A stretch of 64,000 nt of DNA from Leucobacter aridicollis (lineage in GTDB: Bacteria > Actinomycetota > Actinomycetes > Actinomycetales > Microbacteriaceae): contig NZ_JACCBD010000001.1 in NCBI RefSeq assembly GCF_013409595.1, forward strand, positions 2,790,001-2,854,000, written 5' to 3'. Below the pieces are notes generated by a model that was not told where the DNA came from, made no database searches, and was given only the letters and a program-made list of their open reading frames with translations. Position numbers and translations under genes: made by a program. Positions 27,673 through 36,335 of the stretch are shown here, one piece after another. Position 1 is the first letter of the stretch, and every line of letters begins with the position of its first letter.

Positions 27673-27720
27673 TCTCATCGTGACCTCATCTGCGCTTCAC
27701 ATTGTTCCGCCACGATGAGA
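27673..27720 (+). promoter_or_regulatory. Nested operator upstream of the two-component operon
   Basis: TCTCATCGTG (27673-27682) and CACGATGAGA (27711-27720) are perfect inverted arms 28 bp apart. Within the left part, TCTCATC (27673-27679) and CCTCATC (27684-27690) form a direct repeat of 11-bp period, the layout bound by OmpR/PhoB-type regulators. It ends 2 bp before the first gene, so the response regulator encoded downstream is the obvious candidate binder. Confidence 0.55.
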
Positions 27721-27722
27721 GC

Positions 27723-28055
27723 ATGACATTCGCACGCCGCTTCCTGCTCCCGGGCGCGCTCATCGTCGTTCCTGCGGCGATCGCTGTCGGGAGTCTGGCG
27801 CTCATTCAAGCCCCGGGCGCCCCCGAGGTTCCGCGGGGACCCATCGTGGCGCCCGCGCCGCCGGCAGAGCCCACCCCCGCCCCCAAGCCGGCTCCGGCGC
27901 CGGCCCCCACACCAGCACCGGCACCGGCACCGGCACCGGCCCCGGCACCCGCACCCGCGCCCGCCCCGGCACCGGCACCGGCACCCGCCCCGGCCCCTGC
28001 ACCGCTCGACGACGACTGGGACGACGACGCGGACGACTGGGGCGACGATGACTGA
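27723..28055 (+). CDS. Small membrane-anchored Pro-Ala repeat protein with acidic tail
   Basis: An unrecognised 110-aa protein with three parts: a basic start and hydrophobic segment (residues about 5-28, signal or anchor), a run of Pro-Ala dipeptides with few interruptions (about 37-93), and a tail made almost only of Asp and Trp. The Pro-Ala part would form a stiff extended rod; the acidic end could bind cations. It is the first gene of the sensor-kinase operon and overlaps the kinase gene by 8 bases. This suggests an accessory to signal sensing, but no function is known. The GCACCG-like DNA repeats could change copy number. Confidence 0.7.
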   Translation: MTFARRFLLPGALIVVPAAIAVGSLALIQAPGAPEVPRGPIVAPAPPAEPTPAPKPAPAPAPTPAPAPAPAPAPAPAPAPAPAPAPAPAPAPAPLDDDWDDDADDWGDDD

Positions 28056-29673
28056 TCACAGCGCGCCGACCGCGATCCTCCCCACCACCCCGCTGCCGAC
28101 GGCTCCGCCCGCCGCAGGTGCTGCCGGGGCGCCAGAACTCGGCCCCCAGGCCTCGACGGACATGCCCCCGGCGGGAGGCCGCCCGGACCGGCGCCGCTCC
28201 GCAGCGCCCCGGCCGCTCCAGACCCGCGCGCTGCCTGCGCGATGGCGAATCACGGTGTGGATCGTGCTGAGCACGCTCTTCACGCTGTGCGCGATCGCCC
28301 TCATCGGGCGCAGCCTCACCCTCGCGAGCGTCGAGGTCGAGGCGAACGCGCAGATCACGCAGGAGGCCGAGGAATTCACGAGGTTCGTCGCAGAGGGCGT
28401 CGACCCTGAGACGACGAAGCCGTTCGCGACACCCGCGCGGCTCCTCGAGGTCTACCTCTCGCGGCAGTCTGTGAGCGACAGCGAGCTCATCATTGGGCTC
28501 GCCGACAGAGCTCCCGTCGGCTCTCTCTCAGGGGTCGACGGCTGGGCGCCTGATCGCTCACCGGCGCCGCAGCTGCTCGAAACACTCACCGCGCCGGCGA
28601 AGAACTCGGGGGCGCTGACGACCGCCGACGGCGAGCCCGTCCGGTGGGGGCGTGTCGACTTCGTCGTCGGCGAGCAGTCGGGATCGCTGCTCGTCGCCCA
28701 GTTCACCGCCGCCGACCGCGCCGCCGTCGATCGCGCAGTCGGCACGCTCGCCTGGGTCGCGGCGGCGGGCCTGCTGCTCTGCTCGGGTGTGGCCTGGCTC
28801 GTCGCCGGTCAGATTCTCGCCCCCGTACGCGAGGTGTACCGAGTCGCCAGGGATATCACCGAGCACGATCTCACCGCAAGGGTGCCTGTCGATGGCAACG
28901 ACGACATCGCACAGGTCGCGGCGACGTTTAACGAGATGCTCGACCGCTTGGAGGAGGCGCACCGCGCGCAGCAGCAGTTCGTCGACGACGCCGGCCACGA
29001 GCTGCGCACACCGATCACCGTGGTGCGCGGTCACCTCGAGCTCCTGAGCGAAGATCCAGACGAACGCCGCGCCACGCTCAGGCTCGTCACCGACGAGCTC
29101 GCCCGGATGAGCCGGATCGTGTCGGATCTCCTCGTGCTCGCTCGCGCGCAGCAGCACGACTTCGTGCGCTTCGCACCGTGCGACGTCGCGGCGTTGACGC
29201 TCGACATCGAGGCGAAGGCGCAGGCGCTTGGCGAGCGCAGGTGGCAGCTCATGGAGGTGGCCGAGGGCGACGCCATCATCGACGCGCAACGCGTCACGCA
29301 GGCCGTGCTGCAGCTTGCCGCCAACGCGGTACAGGTGACCGATGCGGGCGACAGGATCAGGATCGGCTCGCGGTTCGAGGGCGACGGCGCCGAGCGGCGG
29401 CTGCGCGTCTGGGTCGCCGACGAGGGGCCCGGAGTCTCTGACGAGGCGGCGACGCGCATCTTCGACAGGTTCGTCCACGGCGGCCACGTCGCGGTTCGCA
29501 GCGACACGGCGGGCTCCTCCCCCCGGCACGGTTCGGGCCTCGGGCTCGCCATCGTCCGAGCGATCACTGACGGTCACGGCGGCTCGGCGTGGCTCGAGAG
29601 CACCCTCGGCGAGGGCGCGACGTTCGGGCTCGACCTGCCCGCCCCACAGTACGCAGAGACGAAGGAGTCGTGA
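28048..29673 (+). CDS. Two-component sensor histidine kinase
   Basis: A 541-aa membrane kinase. It has a long Pro-rich cytoplasmic N-terminus, TM1 (about 66-88), an extracytoplasmic sensor loop of about 140 residues, TM2 (about 231-254), a HAMP linker, a HisKA domain with His317 in DDAGHELRTPIT, and an HATPase domain with N-box QLAANAV, DEGPGVSDE and GSGLGLAIV. It phosphorylates the response regulator encoded next. The signal is unknown; cotranscription with an SLC13 transporter gene suggests a carboxylate, as in other uptake-linked systems. Confidence 0.92.
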   Translation: MTDHSAPTAILPTTPLPTAPPAAGAAGAPELGPQASTDMPPAGGRPDRRRSAAPRPLQTRALPARWRITVWIVLSTLFTLCAIALIGRSLTLASVEVEANAQITQEAEEFTRFVAEGVDPETTKPFATPARLLEVYLSRQSVSDSELIIGLADRAPVGSLSGVDGWAPDRSPAPQLLETLTAPAKNSGALTTADGEPVRWGRVDFVVGEQSGSLLVAQFTAADRAAVDRAVGTLAWVAAAGLLLCSGVAWLVAGQILAPVREVYRVARDITEHDLTARVPVDGNDDIAQVAATFNEMLDRLEEAHRAQQQFVDDAGHELRTPITVVRGHLELLSEDPDERRATLRLVTDELARMSRIVSDLLVLARAQQHDFVRFAPCDVAALTLDIEAKAQALGERRWQLMEVAEGDAIIDAQRVTQAVLQLAANAVQVTDAGDRIRIGSRFEGDGAERRLRVWVADEGPGVSDEAATRIFDRFVHGGHVAVRSDTAGSSPRHGSGLGLAIVRAITDGHGGSAWLESTLGEGATFGLDLPAPQYAETKES

Positions 29674-29674
29674 C

Positions 29675-30334
29675 ATGCGGCACATCCTGATCGCCGAAGA
29701 CGATCCCCACATCACCTCGTTCGTCGCGCGCGGCCTGCGCGCCGCCGGCTACGACACGACCGCTGCAGCTGACGGCGATACCGCGCTGATCCTCGCCCGC
29801 TCGGGATCCTTCGATCTCGTACTCCTCGACATCGGCCTGCCCGGCATCGACGGGTTCACCGTGCTCAGTCAGCTCCGCGGCGAGGGAGTGACGGTGCCGG
29901 TCATCGTGCTCACCGCTCGCGACTCCGTCATCGACACCGTGCGCGGCCTCGAGGGTGGCGCCAACGACTACGTGACGAAGCCGTTTCAGTTCGCCGAGCT
30001 GCTCGCTCGCGTGCGGATCCGGATCGGCGACGGCGAGCAGCGCCAGTCCGGCCAGCTCATGAGCCACGCCGACCTGCAGCTTGATGTGCGCGCCCGGCGC
30101 GTCACCGTCGGCGAGGACGCCGTCGACCTCACCGCCAGGGAGTTCGACCTCCTCGAGGTGCTCATGCAGCACCCTGGCCAGGTGCTCTCGCGCGACCAGC
30201 TCATCGGACACGTGTGGGGGATGGACTTCGACCCGGCGTCGAATGTGGTCGACGTCTACGTGCGCGCGCTCCGCGGCAAGATCGGAGCGGACCGCATCGA
30301 GACCGTTCGCGGATCCGGATACAGGCTGCGATGA
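29675..30334 (+). CDS. OmpR-family response regulator
   Basis: A 219-aa regulator with a receiver domain (acidic pocket Glu8/Asp9/Asp10, phospho-acceptor Asp52, Lys102) and a C-terminal OmpR winged helix (LTAREFDLLEVLMQHPGQVLSRDQL, VVDVYVRALRGKIG, TVRGSGYRLR). It is the partner of the kinase immediately upstream. The ribosome site GAAGGAG overlaps the end of the kinase gene. The 11-bp direct repeat upstream of the operon is its likely site. Confidence 0.93.
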   Translation: MRHILIAEDDPHITSFVARGLRAAGYDTTAAADGDTALILARSGSFDLVLLDIGLPGIDGFTVLSQLRGEGVTVPVIVLTARDSVIDTVRGLEGGANDYVTKPFQFAELLARVRIRIGDGEQRQSGQLMSHADLQLDVRARRVTVGEDAVDLTAREFDLLEVLMQHPGQVLSRDQLIGHVWGMDFDPASNVVDVYVRALRGKIGADRIETVRGSGYRLR

Positions 30335-31905
30335 GTACCGTGCGCTTCGCAACGACCCCGCCGCCCGGTCGCGGCGTCCCGCCGCGACCTCCGGAGCTGC
30401 CCCCGAGAGCGTCCCGCGATGCGGCGCCCGGGACGAGGATCCAGTGGCGAGGCCAGGCCAGGCGCGTGTTCGCGGCGATCCTTGTCGTCGCGATCGCCAC
30501 CTGGCTCGTCGCCCCGGCGGCGGTGCGCGAGCTCTCGCGCACCGGCAGTGCCGGAGATCTCGAACTGCAGGCGGCCGTGACGCTGGCGGTCTTCCTCGCC
30601 GCGATCTGGGGGTGGATCTTCACCTCGCTCGACGACACGCTCGTCGCGTTCCTCGCGGCGACGGCCCTCATCGTGTCAGGCGTGCTGCCCGCCGAGCGGT
30701 TCTTCGCCGCGCTCGGCGACGAGACGATCTGGCTCCTCATTCTCGCCTGCGTCCTCGCCGCTGGCGTGGGGGCGAGCGGCCTGGCGCTGCGCGGTGCGGC
30801 TGCGCTGGTGACCCGCGCACGCACGCCACGCGCCCTCGCCCACGCGAGCACGGCGGCGCTCACGCTCTCGGCTTTCGCGATTCCCGCGACGAGCGGCCGG
30901 GCCGCGCTTGCGCTGCCGGTGTACCGGGCGCTCGCGACTGCGCTCCCCGGGAGGCCGGCGCTCGTCCGGGCCCTCGGGCTTCTCTTCCCCACCGTGATCC
31001 TGCTCTCCGCGGTCGGGTCGCTGCTCGGGGCGGGGGCGCACCTCGTCACGAGCCAGATCCTCGAGCAGACGACCGGCGAGGGGATCGGGTTTCTTCGCTG
31101 GCTGGTCCTCGGCCTTCCGCTCGCTGTCGTCTCGTCGCACCTCACCTGCGAGCTCGTGCTGGTGCGCTTCACCACTCGGGCAGAACGACGTGGCCGTGTC
31201 GCCGTGAGCATCGACGACCTCGCGCGCGACACGGCGACGCCCCTCGTCGGGCCGCTCACCGGCGCGGAGCGCCGCGCGCTCGCGATCCTCGCTAGCGTCG
31301 TTGCGCTCTGGTGCACCGAGCCGCTCCACGGGGCCTCCCCGGCGGTCGTCGCCCTGCTCGGCGCGATCGCGATGACACTCCCGGCGGTCGGGTGTCTCTC
31401 GCTGGGCGCCGCGGTGAAGCAGGTTCCGTGGCACCTCATGCTGTTCCTCGCGGCAACGCTCGCCCTCGGCACTGCGCTCGCGACGACTGGCGCGGCCGAC
31501 TGGCTCGGAGCGACCCTGCTCGGCCCCGTACACGGGTTGGGGGCAGGCGCCGGCTTTGCCTTCCTCCTGCTTGTCGTCGCGCTGTCGCTCGCCGCGCACC
31601 TCGTCATCCAGTCTCGGTCTGCGCGCTCGGCCGCGGTCATCCCCGTGGTCGTCGCGCTTGCCCCCGGGCTCGGCGTGGACCCGGCGGCGGCAGCGTTCGC
31701 GTCGACAGCGGCTGCGGGGTTCTGCCACACGCTGCCAAGCTCGGCGAAGCCCGTCGCGATGTTCGCCGCCGACGATGCGGGCGGCGGGATCGACCCGGCG
31801 GACCTGCTGCGGCTCTCCGCCTGGCTCGCACCGCTGCTCTTCACCCTCATCGTCGCCTTCTCCCTCTGGGTGTGGCCGGTCCTCGGCCTCCCTTTCTTCA
31901 CCTAG
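30331..31905 (+). CDS. SLC13/DASS-family anion transporter
   Basis: A 524-aa membrane protein with about twelve helices. Family hallmarks of the divalent-anion:Na+ symporters are the helix-hairpin region SAFAIPATSGRAALALPVYRALA and the second repeat VIQSRSARSAAVIPVVVALA followed by GFCHTLPSSAKPVAMFA. Likely substrates are di- or tricarboxylates or related anions. Its ATG overlaps the response-regulator stop, so it is the output gene most tightly tied to the two-component system. Confidence 0.87.
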   Translation: MSTVRFATTPPPGRGVPPRPPELPPRASRDAAPGTRIQWRGQARRVFAAILVVAIATWLVAPAAVRELSRTGSAGDLELQAAVTLAVFLAAIWGWIFTSLDDTLVAFLAATALIVSGVLPAERFFAALGDETIWLLILACVLAAGVGASGLALRGAAALVTRARTPRALAHASTAALTLSAFAIPATSGRAALALPVYRALATALPGRPALVRALGLLFPTVILLSAVGSLLGAGAHLVTSQILEQTTGEGIGFLRWLVLGLPLAVVSSHLTCELVLVRFTTRAERRGRVAVSIDDLARDTATPLVGPLTGAERRALAILASVVALWCTEPLHGASPAVVALLGAIAMTLPAVGCLSLGAAVKQVPWHLMLFLAATLALGTALATTGAADWLGATLLGPVHGLGAGAGFAFLLLVVALSLAAHLVIQSRSARSAAVIPVVVALAPGLGVDPAAAAFASTAAAGFCHTLPSSAKPVAMFAADDAGGGIDPADLLRLSAWLAPLLFTLIVAFSLWVWPVLGLPFFT

Positions 31906-31920
31906 CCCTCGTTTTCACCG

Positions 31921-31939
31921 CACCGGGACCCTCCCGGTG
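31921..31939 (+). terminator. Short hairpin between transporter and glycerate kinase genes
   Basis: CACCGGGA-CCC-TCCCGGTG is a perfect 8-bp stem with a 3-base loop, 15 bp after the transporter stop and ahead of the kinase ribosome site. It could weaken read-through into the kinase gene. There is no U-tract. Confidence 0.4.
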
Positions 31940-31968
31940 TCTCGTCGACCCTTCACGGAGGTCCCATC

Positions 31969-33183
31969 ATGTCCATGCACATCCCGCAACGCGTCCTCGT
32001 CGCCCCGAGCGGTTTCAAGGAGAGCCTCGGCGCCGACGCCGTGGCCGCCGCGATCGCCGCGGGCATCCGCCGAGTGATCCCCGGCGTCCAGGTCGACGAG
32101 TACCCAGTCCCCGACGGCGGCGAGGGCACTGCAGAGCTCCTCGCCGCGACGACTGGCGGCGACCTCGTGCCCGAAACCGTCACCGGCCCGGTCGGCGACC
32201 CCGTGCTGGCGCACTGGGCCAGGCTTGGCGGCGCCGCGGCAGGTACCGCGGTCATCGAGATGGCCGCCGCAGCCGGCCTCCGGCTCGTCCCGCACGGCAT
32301 GCGCGACCCGGGCGCGACCACGACCCGCGGGGTCGGCGAGCTCATCGCGGCCGCGCTCGACGACGGGGCCACCCGCGTCATCGTCGGCTGCGGCGACTCC
32401 GGCACGAGCGACGGTGGCGCCGGCGCGCTCACCGCACTCGGGGTGAGGATCCTGGATTCGCACGGGGACGAGCTCCCCGACGGTGGGACGCACCTTGGCC
32501 GCGCAGCGAGCATCGACCTCGCCGGGCTCCACCCCCGTGCTCGTGACGTCGAAATCGTCCTCGCGTGCAACGTCCACAACGTGCTCTGCGGCCCGCGCGG
32601 CGTGGCGCGCGTGTTCGGCCCGCAGAAGGGCGCGACTCCCGAACAGGTCGAGCAGCTGTCATCCGCGCTCGAGCACTGGGCCGAGCTGCTCGCCCGCACG
32701 CAGCCCGTCACCGGCCTCGACCTGCGCACCGGACCGGGAACAGGCGCGTCTGGAGGCCTCGGTGCCGGACTCGCGGCTGTACTCGGCGCGCGGCTCGCGC
32801 CTCGCTTCGATGTGCTGCTCGACCCCGCCGTTGCCCCGTGCGATCTGGACGCGCTCATTGACGCCGCGGATCTCGTCGTCACCGCCGAGGGCGCGATCGA
32901 CTTCCAAACCCCGCGCGGCAAGGTTCCCGCGGAGATCGCCGCGCGGGCGCGGGCCGCCGGTGTGCCCGTGCTCGGCATCGCAGGGTCGCTCGGCTCTGGC
33001 GCACCGGACGTGCACGACATCGGAATCGACGCGATCGCCTCGATCCTCACCGTGCCGATGGAGCTCGCGCAGGCCGTCGAGCACGGCGACGCGCTGCTGC
33101 GAGACGCCGCCGAGCGGTGCATGCGCATGATCCTGCTCGGATCTGCGCTGTCCGCGCGCGGGGCGCTTCCACTCGCGGCGTAG
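31969..33183 (+). CDS. Glycerate kinase
   Basis: Phosphorylates D-glycerate with ATP to a phosphoglycerate, feeding glycolysis; cytoplasmic. The 404-aa protein matches the GlxK/GarK family: VLVAPSGFKESLGADAV at the N-terminus, VPDGGEGTAELL, GCGDSGTSDGGAGAL and GPQKGATPEQV. ATG 31969 has a CGGAGG site 7 bases upstream. It follows the SLC13 transporter on the same strand across a short hairpin, suggesting uptake and use of a hydroxy-acid. GarK and GlxK cannot be distinguished here. Confidence 0.9.
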   Translation: MSMHIPQRVLVAPSGFKESLGADAVAAAIAAGIRRVIPGVQVDEYPVPDGGEGTAELLAATTGGDLVPETVTGPVGDPVLAHWARLGGAAAGTAVIEMAAAAGLRLVPHGMRDPGATTTRGVGELIAAALDDGATRVIVGCGDSGTSDGGAGALTALGVRILDSHGDELPDGGTHLGRAASIDLAGLHPRARDVEIVLACNVHNVLCGPRGVARVFGPQKGATPEQVEQLSSALEHWAELLARTQPVTGLDLRTGPGTGASGGLGAGLAAVLGARLAPRFDVLLDPAVAPCDLDALIDAADLVVTAEGAIDFQTPRGKVPAEIAARARAAGVPVLGIAGSLGSGAPDVHDIGIDAIASILTVPMELAQAVEHGDALLRDAAERCMRMILLGSALSARGALPLAA

Positions 33184-33227
33184 CCACCGGCGCCCTGCGC
33201 TGGGCCCCGGCGCCGTCGCTTGGGGTC

Positions 33228-33872
33228 CTACTGCCGGTACGCGAAGGGCAGCAGCATGTCCTGCACACGTTCCTTCATCGCGGTGTGATCGCTGCGTGTC
33301 GAGATCGCGCATCGCGAGACGGTGCACTCAAGTCCCTCGACTGTTGGCTCCGGCACCGTGAGCAGCACCTCGAACGAGCCCTGTGTCGCGTCGTCGTAGC
33401 CCTGCGTTGCGAACGCCCGCCAGGCCCAATCGTCCGTGATCCACGCGCTCGAGAGCGCCTCCTTCGCGGCCGCCTCGCCCTGTTCGGCGCCCTCGGGAAT
33501 CCCGCCGAGGCACGGCCCGGGCTTCACGTCAGGTGACGGCGGGATCGCGCAGAATCCGACGTATATGCCGAGTCCGGCATCGAAGCCCGTGCCGGAGACG
33601 ACGACCTGGTCCCCCGGCGCCAACTCCTCAAGATCGGCAGGCTTGCCATCAGTCGTCGCGACCGAAATCGCCCGGGTTCGTCCGTCGGCGCCAGTCGCGG
33701 TCGATTCGGATTCGAACGATGTGGGGATCGTCTGCCCCGAGCTGCCCGTGTTCGAATGCGTGAGAATCGGGATGAGAATCGCCGCAACGACGCCAAGAAT
33801 CACGAGAAACAGCGCGAGAATCGTGACGAGAACGATGCGCTTTACCGAGCGACGAGGTGCGGGCGAAGTCAT
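33228..33872 (-). CDS. Membrane-anchored surface protein with neocarzinostatin-like region
   Basis: A 214-aa protein with a short basic N-terminus and one membrane segment (about residues 11-36), then an extracellular domain. The segment DQVVVSGTGFDAGLGIYVGFCAIP, and later LECTVSRCAISTRSDHTA before FAYRQ, resemble the neocarzinostatin/macromomycin-like immunoglobulin fold found in actinobacterial surface proteins; paired Cys fit disulfides. No enzyme motif is seen. It is convergent with glycerate kinase. The family match is made by eye and is moderate. Confidence 0.72.
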   Translation of the reverse strand: MTSPAPRRSVKRIVLVTILALFLVILGVVAAILIPILTHSNTGSSGQTIPTSFESESTATGADGRTRAISVATTDGKPADLEELAPGDQVVVSGTGFDAGLGIYVGFCAIPPSPDVKPGPCLGGIPEGAEQGEAAAKEALSSAWITDDWAWRAFATQGYDDATQGSFEVLLTVPEPTVEGLECTVSRCAISTRSDHTAMKERVQDMLLPFAYRQ

Positions 33873-34000
33873 GCCCTCATGTTAGCGCCGCTGAGGCCGC
33901 TTCCCAACGTGCTAAGATCATGCCCATACGTCCATGATTGATTGAGTACTGCCTCGCGGGAGAAATCCTGTGGGGCCCGAAATGTGTAAGGGGGTCACGC

Positions 34001-34192
34001 ATGGGGCGCGGCCGTCAGAAGGCAAAACACACTAAGGTAGCTCGGGAGCTGAAGTACTTCAGCCCAGCCACCAACTACTCGGAGCTTGAGCGCGAGCTCG
34101 CTTCGGGGCACCTCTCAGAAGAGGACCGTTGGGCTGATCTTGCCGACAAGTACAACGTCGACGACGAAGACTCAGAGGACGACGACAAGTAG
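34001..34192 (+). CDS. DUF3073-family small protein
   Basis: A 63-aa protein characteristic of actinobacteria: basic start MGRGRQKAKHTKVARELKY, then FSPATNYSELERELAS, and an acidic Asp/Glu tail. ATG 34001 follows AAGGGGG at 6 bases. The charge-split layout is typical of DUF3073. The function is unknown. A strong terminator follows. Confidence 0.88.
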   Translation: MGRGRQKAKHTKVARELKYFSPATNYSELERELASGHLSEEDRWADLADKYNVDDEDSEDDDK

Positions 34193-34217
34193 GAGTCGGC
34201 GCCTCACGCTGCGTGCT

Positions 34218-34255
34218 GGTTCTGGCCGCCCCACCTCGGTGAGGCGGCCAGAACC
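34218..34255. terminator. Terminator after the DUF3073 gene
   Basis: GGTTCTGGCCGCC (34218-34230) pairs perfectly with 34243-34255 across a 12-base loop, followed by TTTCGCTTT. It lies between convergent DUF3073 and gpmA genes and may serve both. Confidence 0.8.
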
Positions 34256-34267
34256 TTTCGCTTTGAA

Positions 34268-35008
34268 CTACTTGCCCTGGGCGGCGACGGCTGCTGCGCC
34301 GGCTGCTGCCGCCTCGGGATCGAGGTAGCGGCCTGCGCCGGTCGGGGTGCCGTCTTCGTTGATCTCGTAGACGAGCGGCATGCCCGTCGGAATGTTCAGC
34401 GCGGCGATGTCTTCGTCGGAGATCCCCTCGAGGTGCTTCACGAGCGCGCGCAGCGAGTTGCCGTGCGCCGTGACGAGCACGGTCTTGCCCGAGTTCAGCT
34501 CGGGGAGGATGGCGCTCTCCCAGTAGGGCACGAGGCGGGTGACGACGTCGGACAGGCACTCGGTGCGCGGAGCGTCGCCATCAATACCCGCGTAACGCGG
34601 GTCGTTCGCCTGCGACCACTCGTTCGAGTCGTCGAGCGCGGGCGGCGGCGTGTTGTAGGAGCGACGCCACTCCATGAACTGCTCCTCGCCGTACTTCTGC
34701 AGCGTCTCGGCCTTGTCGAGGCCCTGCAGTGCGCCGTAGTGGCGCTCGTTCAGGCGCCACGAGCGCTCCACGGGGATCCACATGCGGTCGGCGGCCTCGA
34801 GCGCGAGGTTCGAGGTCTGGATCGCGCGGCTCAGGAGCGACGTGAACAGCACGTCCGGGAGCATTCCCGACTCGGCGAGCAGCGTGCCTGCCGCAGCCGC
34901 CTCACCTCGCCCACGCTCGGTGAGTCGCACATCGACCCATCCGGTGAACAGGTTCTTTTCGTTCCATTCGCTCTGGCCGTGACGGAGCAGGATCAACGTG
35001 TTGGTCAT
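34268..35008 (-). CDS. gpmA: 2,3-bisphosphoglycerate-dependent phosphoglycerate mutase
   Basis: Interconverts 3- and 2-phosphoglycerate in glycolysis. The 246-aa protein has the phospho-acceptor His10 in [33 protein letters not shown], and the second catalytic histidine in [13 protein letters not shown]. The length and all motifs match the dPGM family. It is on the same strand as ygfZ, 62 bp downstream of it. Confidence 0.96.
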   Translation of the reverse strand: MTNTLILLRHGQSEWNEKNLFTGWVDVRLTERGRGEAAAAGTLLAESGMLPDVLFTSLLSRAIQTSNLALEAADRMWIPVERSWRLNERHYGALQGLDKAETLQKYGEEQFMEWRRSYNTPPPALDDSNEWSQANDPRYAGIDGDAPRTECLSDVVTRLVPYWESAILPELNSGKTVLVTAHGNSLRALVKHLEGISDEDIAALNIPTGMPLVYEINEDGTPTGAGRYLDPEAAAAGAAAVAAQGK

Positions 35009-35070
35009 GCCCCCAGCTTAGCGAGGTTCATCCACGCCGCGTGGGTGAAGTGGGATCCGGTGGCGGCGAG

Positions 35071-36183
35071 TTACAGCCGCTTTAGCTTCGGAATCGTTCG
35101 GGTTGCCCCGGCGTCGGTCGGCACGATCATTTCCTGAGCGGCGGCAATGACGCCCTCGACGGGCGCCGCCGGGTCCGCAGCGTCGGCCCCCGCGCGCACA
35201 GCAAGCGTGACGTCGCCAGGCACCGACCGCTTCAGTAGCGCGAACGCAATCCCGCCCCACTCGTAGTGGAGCGCGGCGCGTGTGATCCGGCCGACCGGCC
35301 TGGCGTCCGGGTCACTCGCCTCGCCCTCGCGAAACACGAGCGCGCCTGCGACGGGCAGCTCGCCCTCAGAGCCGTCGAGGTGCAGCATGACCAGCCGGCG
35401 CGGTGGGTGCCCCAGGTTGTGGACCTTTGCGACGGTTTCCTGGCCGCGGTAGCAGCCCTTCGTGAGATGGACGGCGCTGCGGAGCCAGTCGAACTCGTGC
35501 GGGATCGCACGCTCGTCGACGTCCGCGGCGCGTGACGGGCGCCAGGCGCGAATCTCCAGTGCGTCGAGCGCCATCAAGCCAGCCGGCGACACCGCCCGCG
35601 AGACCTCAGCGAGCCTGTCGCTCGGGAAGACGAACTGGATCGCGCTCCAGGACGCGCCAGCGTGCGCTCCATGCGCGTACTGGGCGCCGCCCCGGGCAAC
35701 CTCGGCCCAGGGGTCCGCCCACTCGACAGTCGGCTGCAGTTCGCGCAGGGCCTCGACCGCGGTGCCACCCGCAAACGCGAGCACGGCCGCGAAGTCCTGT
35801 GACACGTCGGCGACCTCAACTCGCAGCGCAAACCGCATCCGGTTCAGAAACGCGGCGAGCGATTCAGCAGAGCCCTCGTCGACGAGGAGCCAGGTCGTCT
35901 CGCCGTCGTCGACGACGCGCATCGCATGCTCGATTCGACCGTTCGGGTCGAGCAACAGCGTTTCGGTGCTTTCGCCCGGCGCAAGGTTCAGGAGGTGCTG
36001 GCTCGTCATCGAGTTCAGCCAGCTCAGACGATCGGCCCCGCCGACAGTCACGATGCCGCGGTGCGAGAGATCGACCGCTGCGTTGCCCTCGTCGAGGGCA
36101 CGCTGCTCTTGCACGGGAGCGCCGTAGTGCAGCGCGACGGCCTCACCGACCGCTCCTGGAAGTGAAAGGAACGGGCTCGCCAT
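35071..36183 (-). CDS. ygfZ: YgfZ/GcvT-family folate-binding protein
   Basis: A 370-aa folate-dependent protein related to the aminomethyltransferase GcvT and linked in other bacteria to repair or assembly of iron-sulfur enzymes. The diagnostic motif KGCYRGQE is present near residue 240, after the GcvT-like N-terminal part with DLSHRGIVTVGGADRLSWLNSMTSQ. It lacks the full GcvT active site. It starts 12 bp after the stop of a 36-aa membrane protein gene on the same strand. Confidence 0.9.
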   Translation of the reverse strand: MASPFLSLPGAVGEAVALHYGAPVQEQRALDEGNAAVDLSHRGIVTVGGADRLSWLNSMTSQHLLNLAPGESTETLLLDPNGRIEHAMRVVDDGETTWLLVDEGSAESLAAFLNRMRFALRVEVADVSQDFAAVLAFAGGTAVEALRELQPTVEWADPWAEVARGGAQYAHGAHAGASWSAIQFVFPSDRLAEVSRAVSPAGLMALDALEIRAWRPSRAADVDERAIPHEFDWLRSAVHLTKGCYRGQETVAKVHNLGHPPRRLVMLHLDGSEGELPVAGALVFREGEASDPDARPVGRITRAALHYEWGGIAFALLKRSVPGDVTLAVRAGADAADPAAPVEGVIAAAQEMIVPTDAGATRTIPKLKRL

Positions 36184-36195
36184 CAGGGGATGCGC

Positions 36196-36306
36196 CTAGC
36201 GCTGGCCCTTGAAGAGGTTGTAGATAACCGTGCCGGAGACCCAAGCGATCGCGACACCTGCGAGACCCAGCAGGCCGAGGAAGAAGAGTTCAAGAGCCAA
36301 AAGCAT
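36196..36306 (-). CDS. 36-residue single-pass membrane protein
   Basis: A small ORF that length cut-offs miss. It starts MLLALELFFLGLLGLAGVAI, runs as one hydrophobic helix to about residue 31, and ends in the basic LFKGQR. ATG 36306 has no clear ribosome site; TAGACT lies 6 bases upstream, so the mRNA may be leaderless. It is followed after 12 bases by ygfZ on the same strand. Clean codon structure, a helix-plus-basic-end layout and operon position support a real gene. The function is unknown. Confidence 0.65.
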   Translation of the reverse strand: MLLALELFFLGLLGLAGVAIAWVSGTVIYNLFKGQR

Positions 36307-36335
36307 GGCACCAGTCTAGCAAGGTATTGCGTGGG

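Noticed and set aside
27861..28010. Pro-Ala repeat region as spurious low-complexity DNA
   Set aside because: Kept as part of a gene because the frame has a membrane segment before it, an acidic tail after it and overlaps the kinase gene, although the repeat alone would not prove coding.
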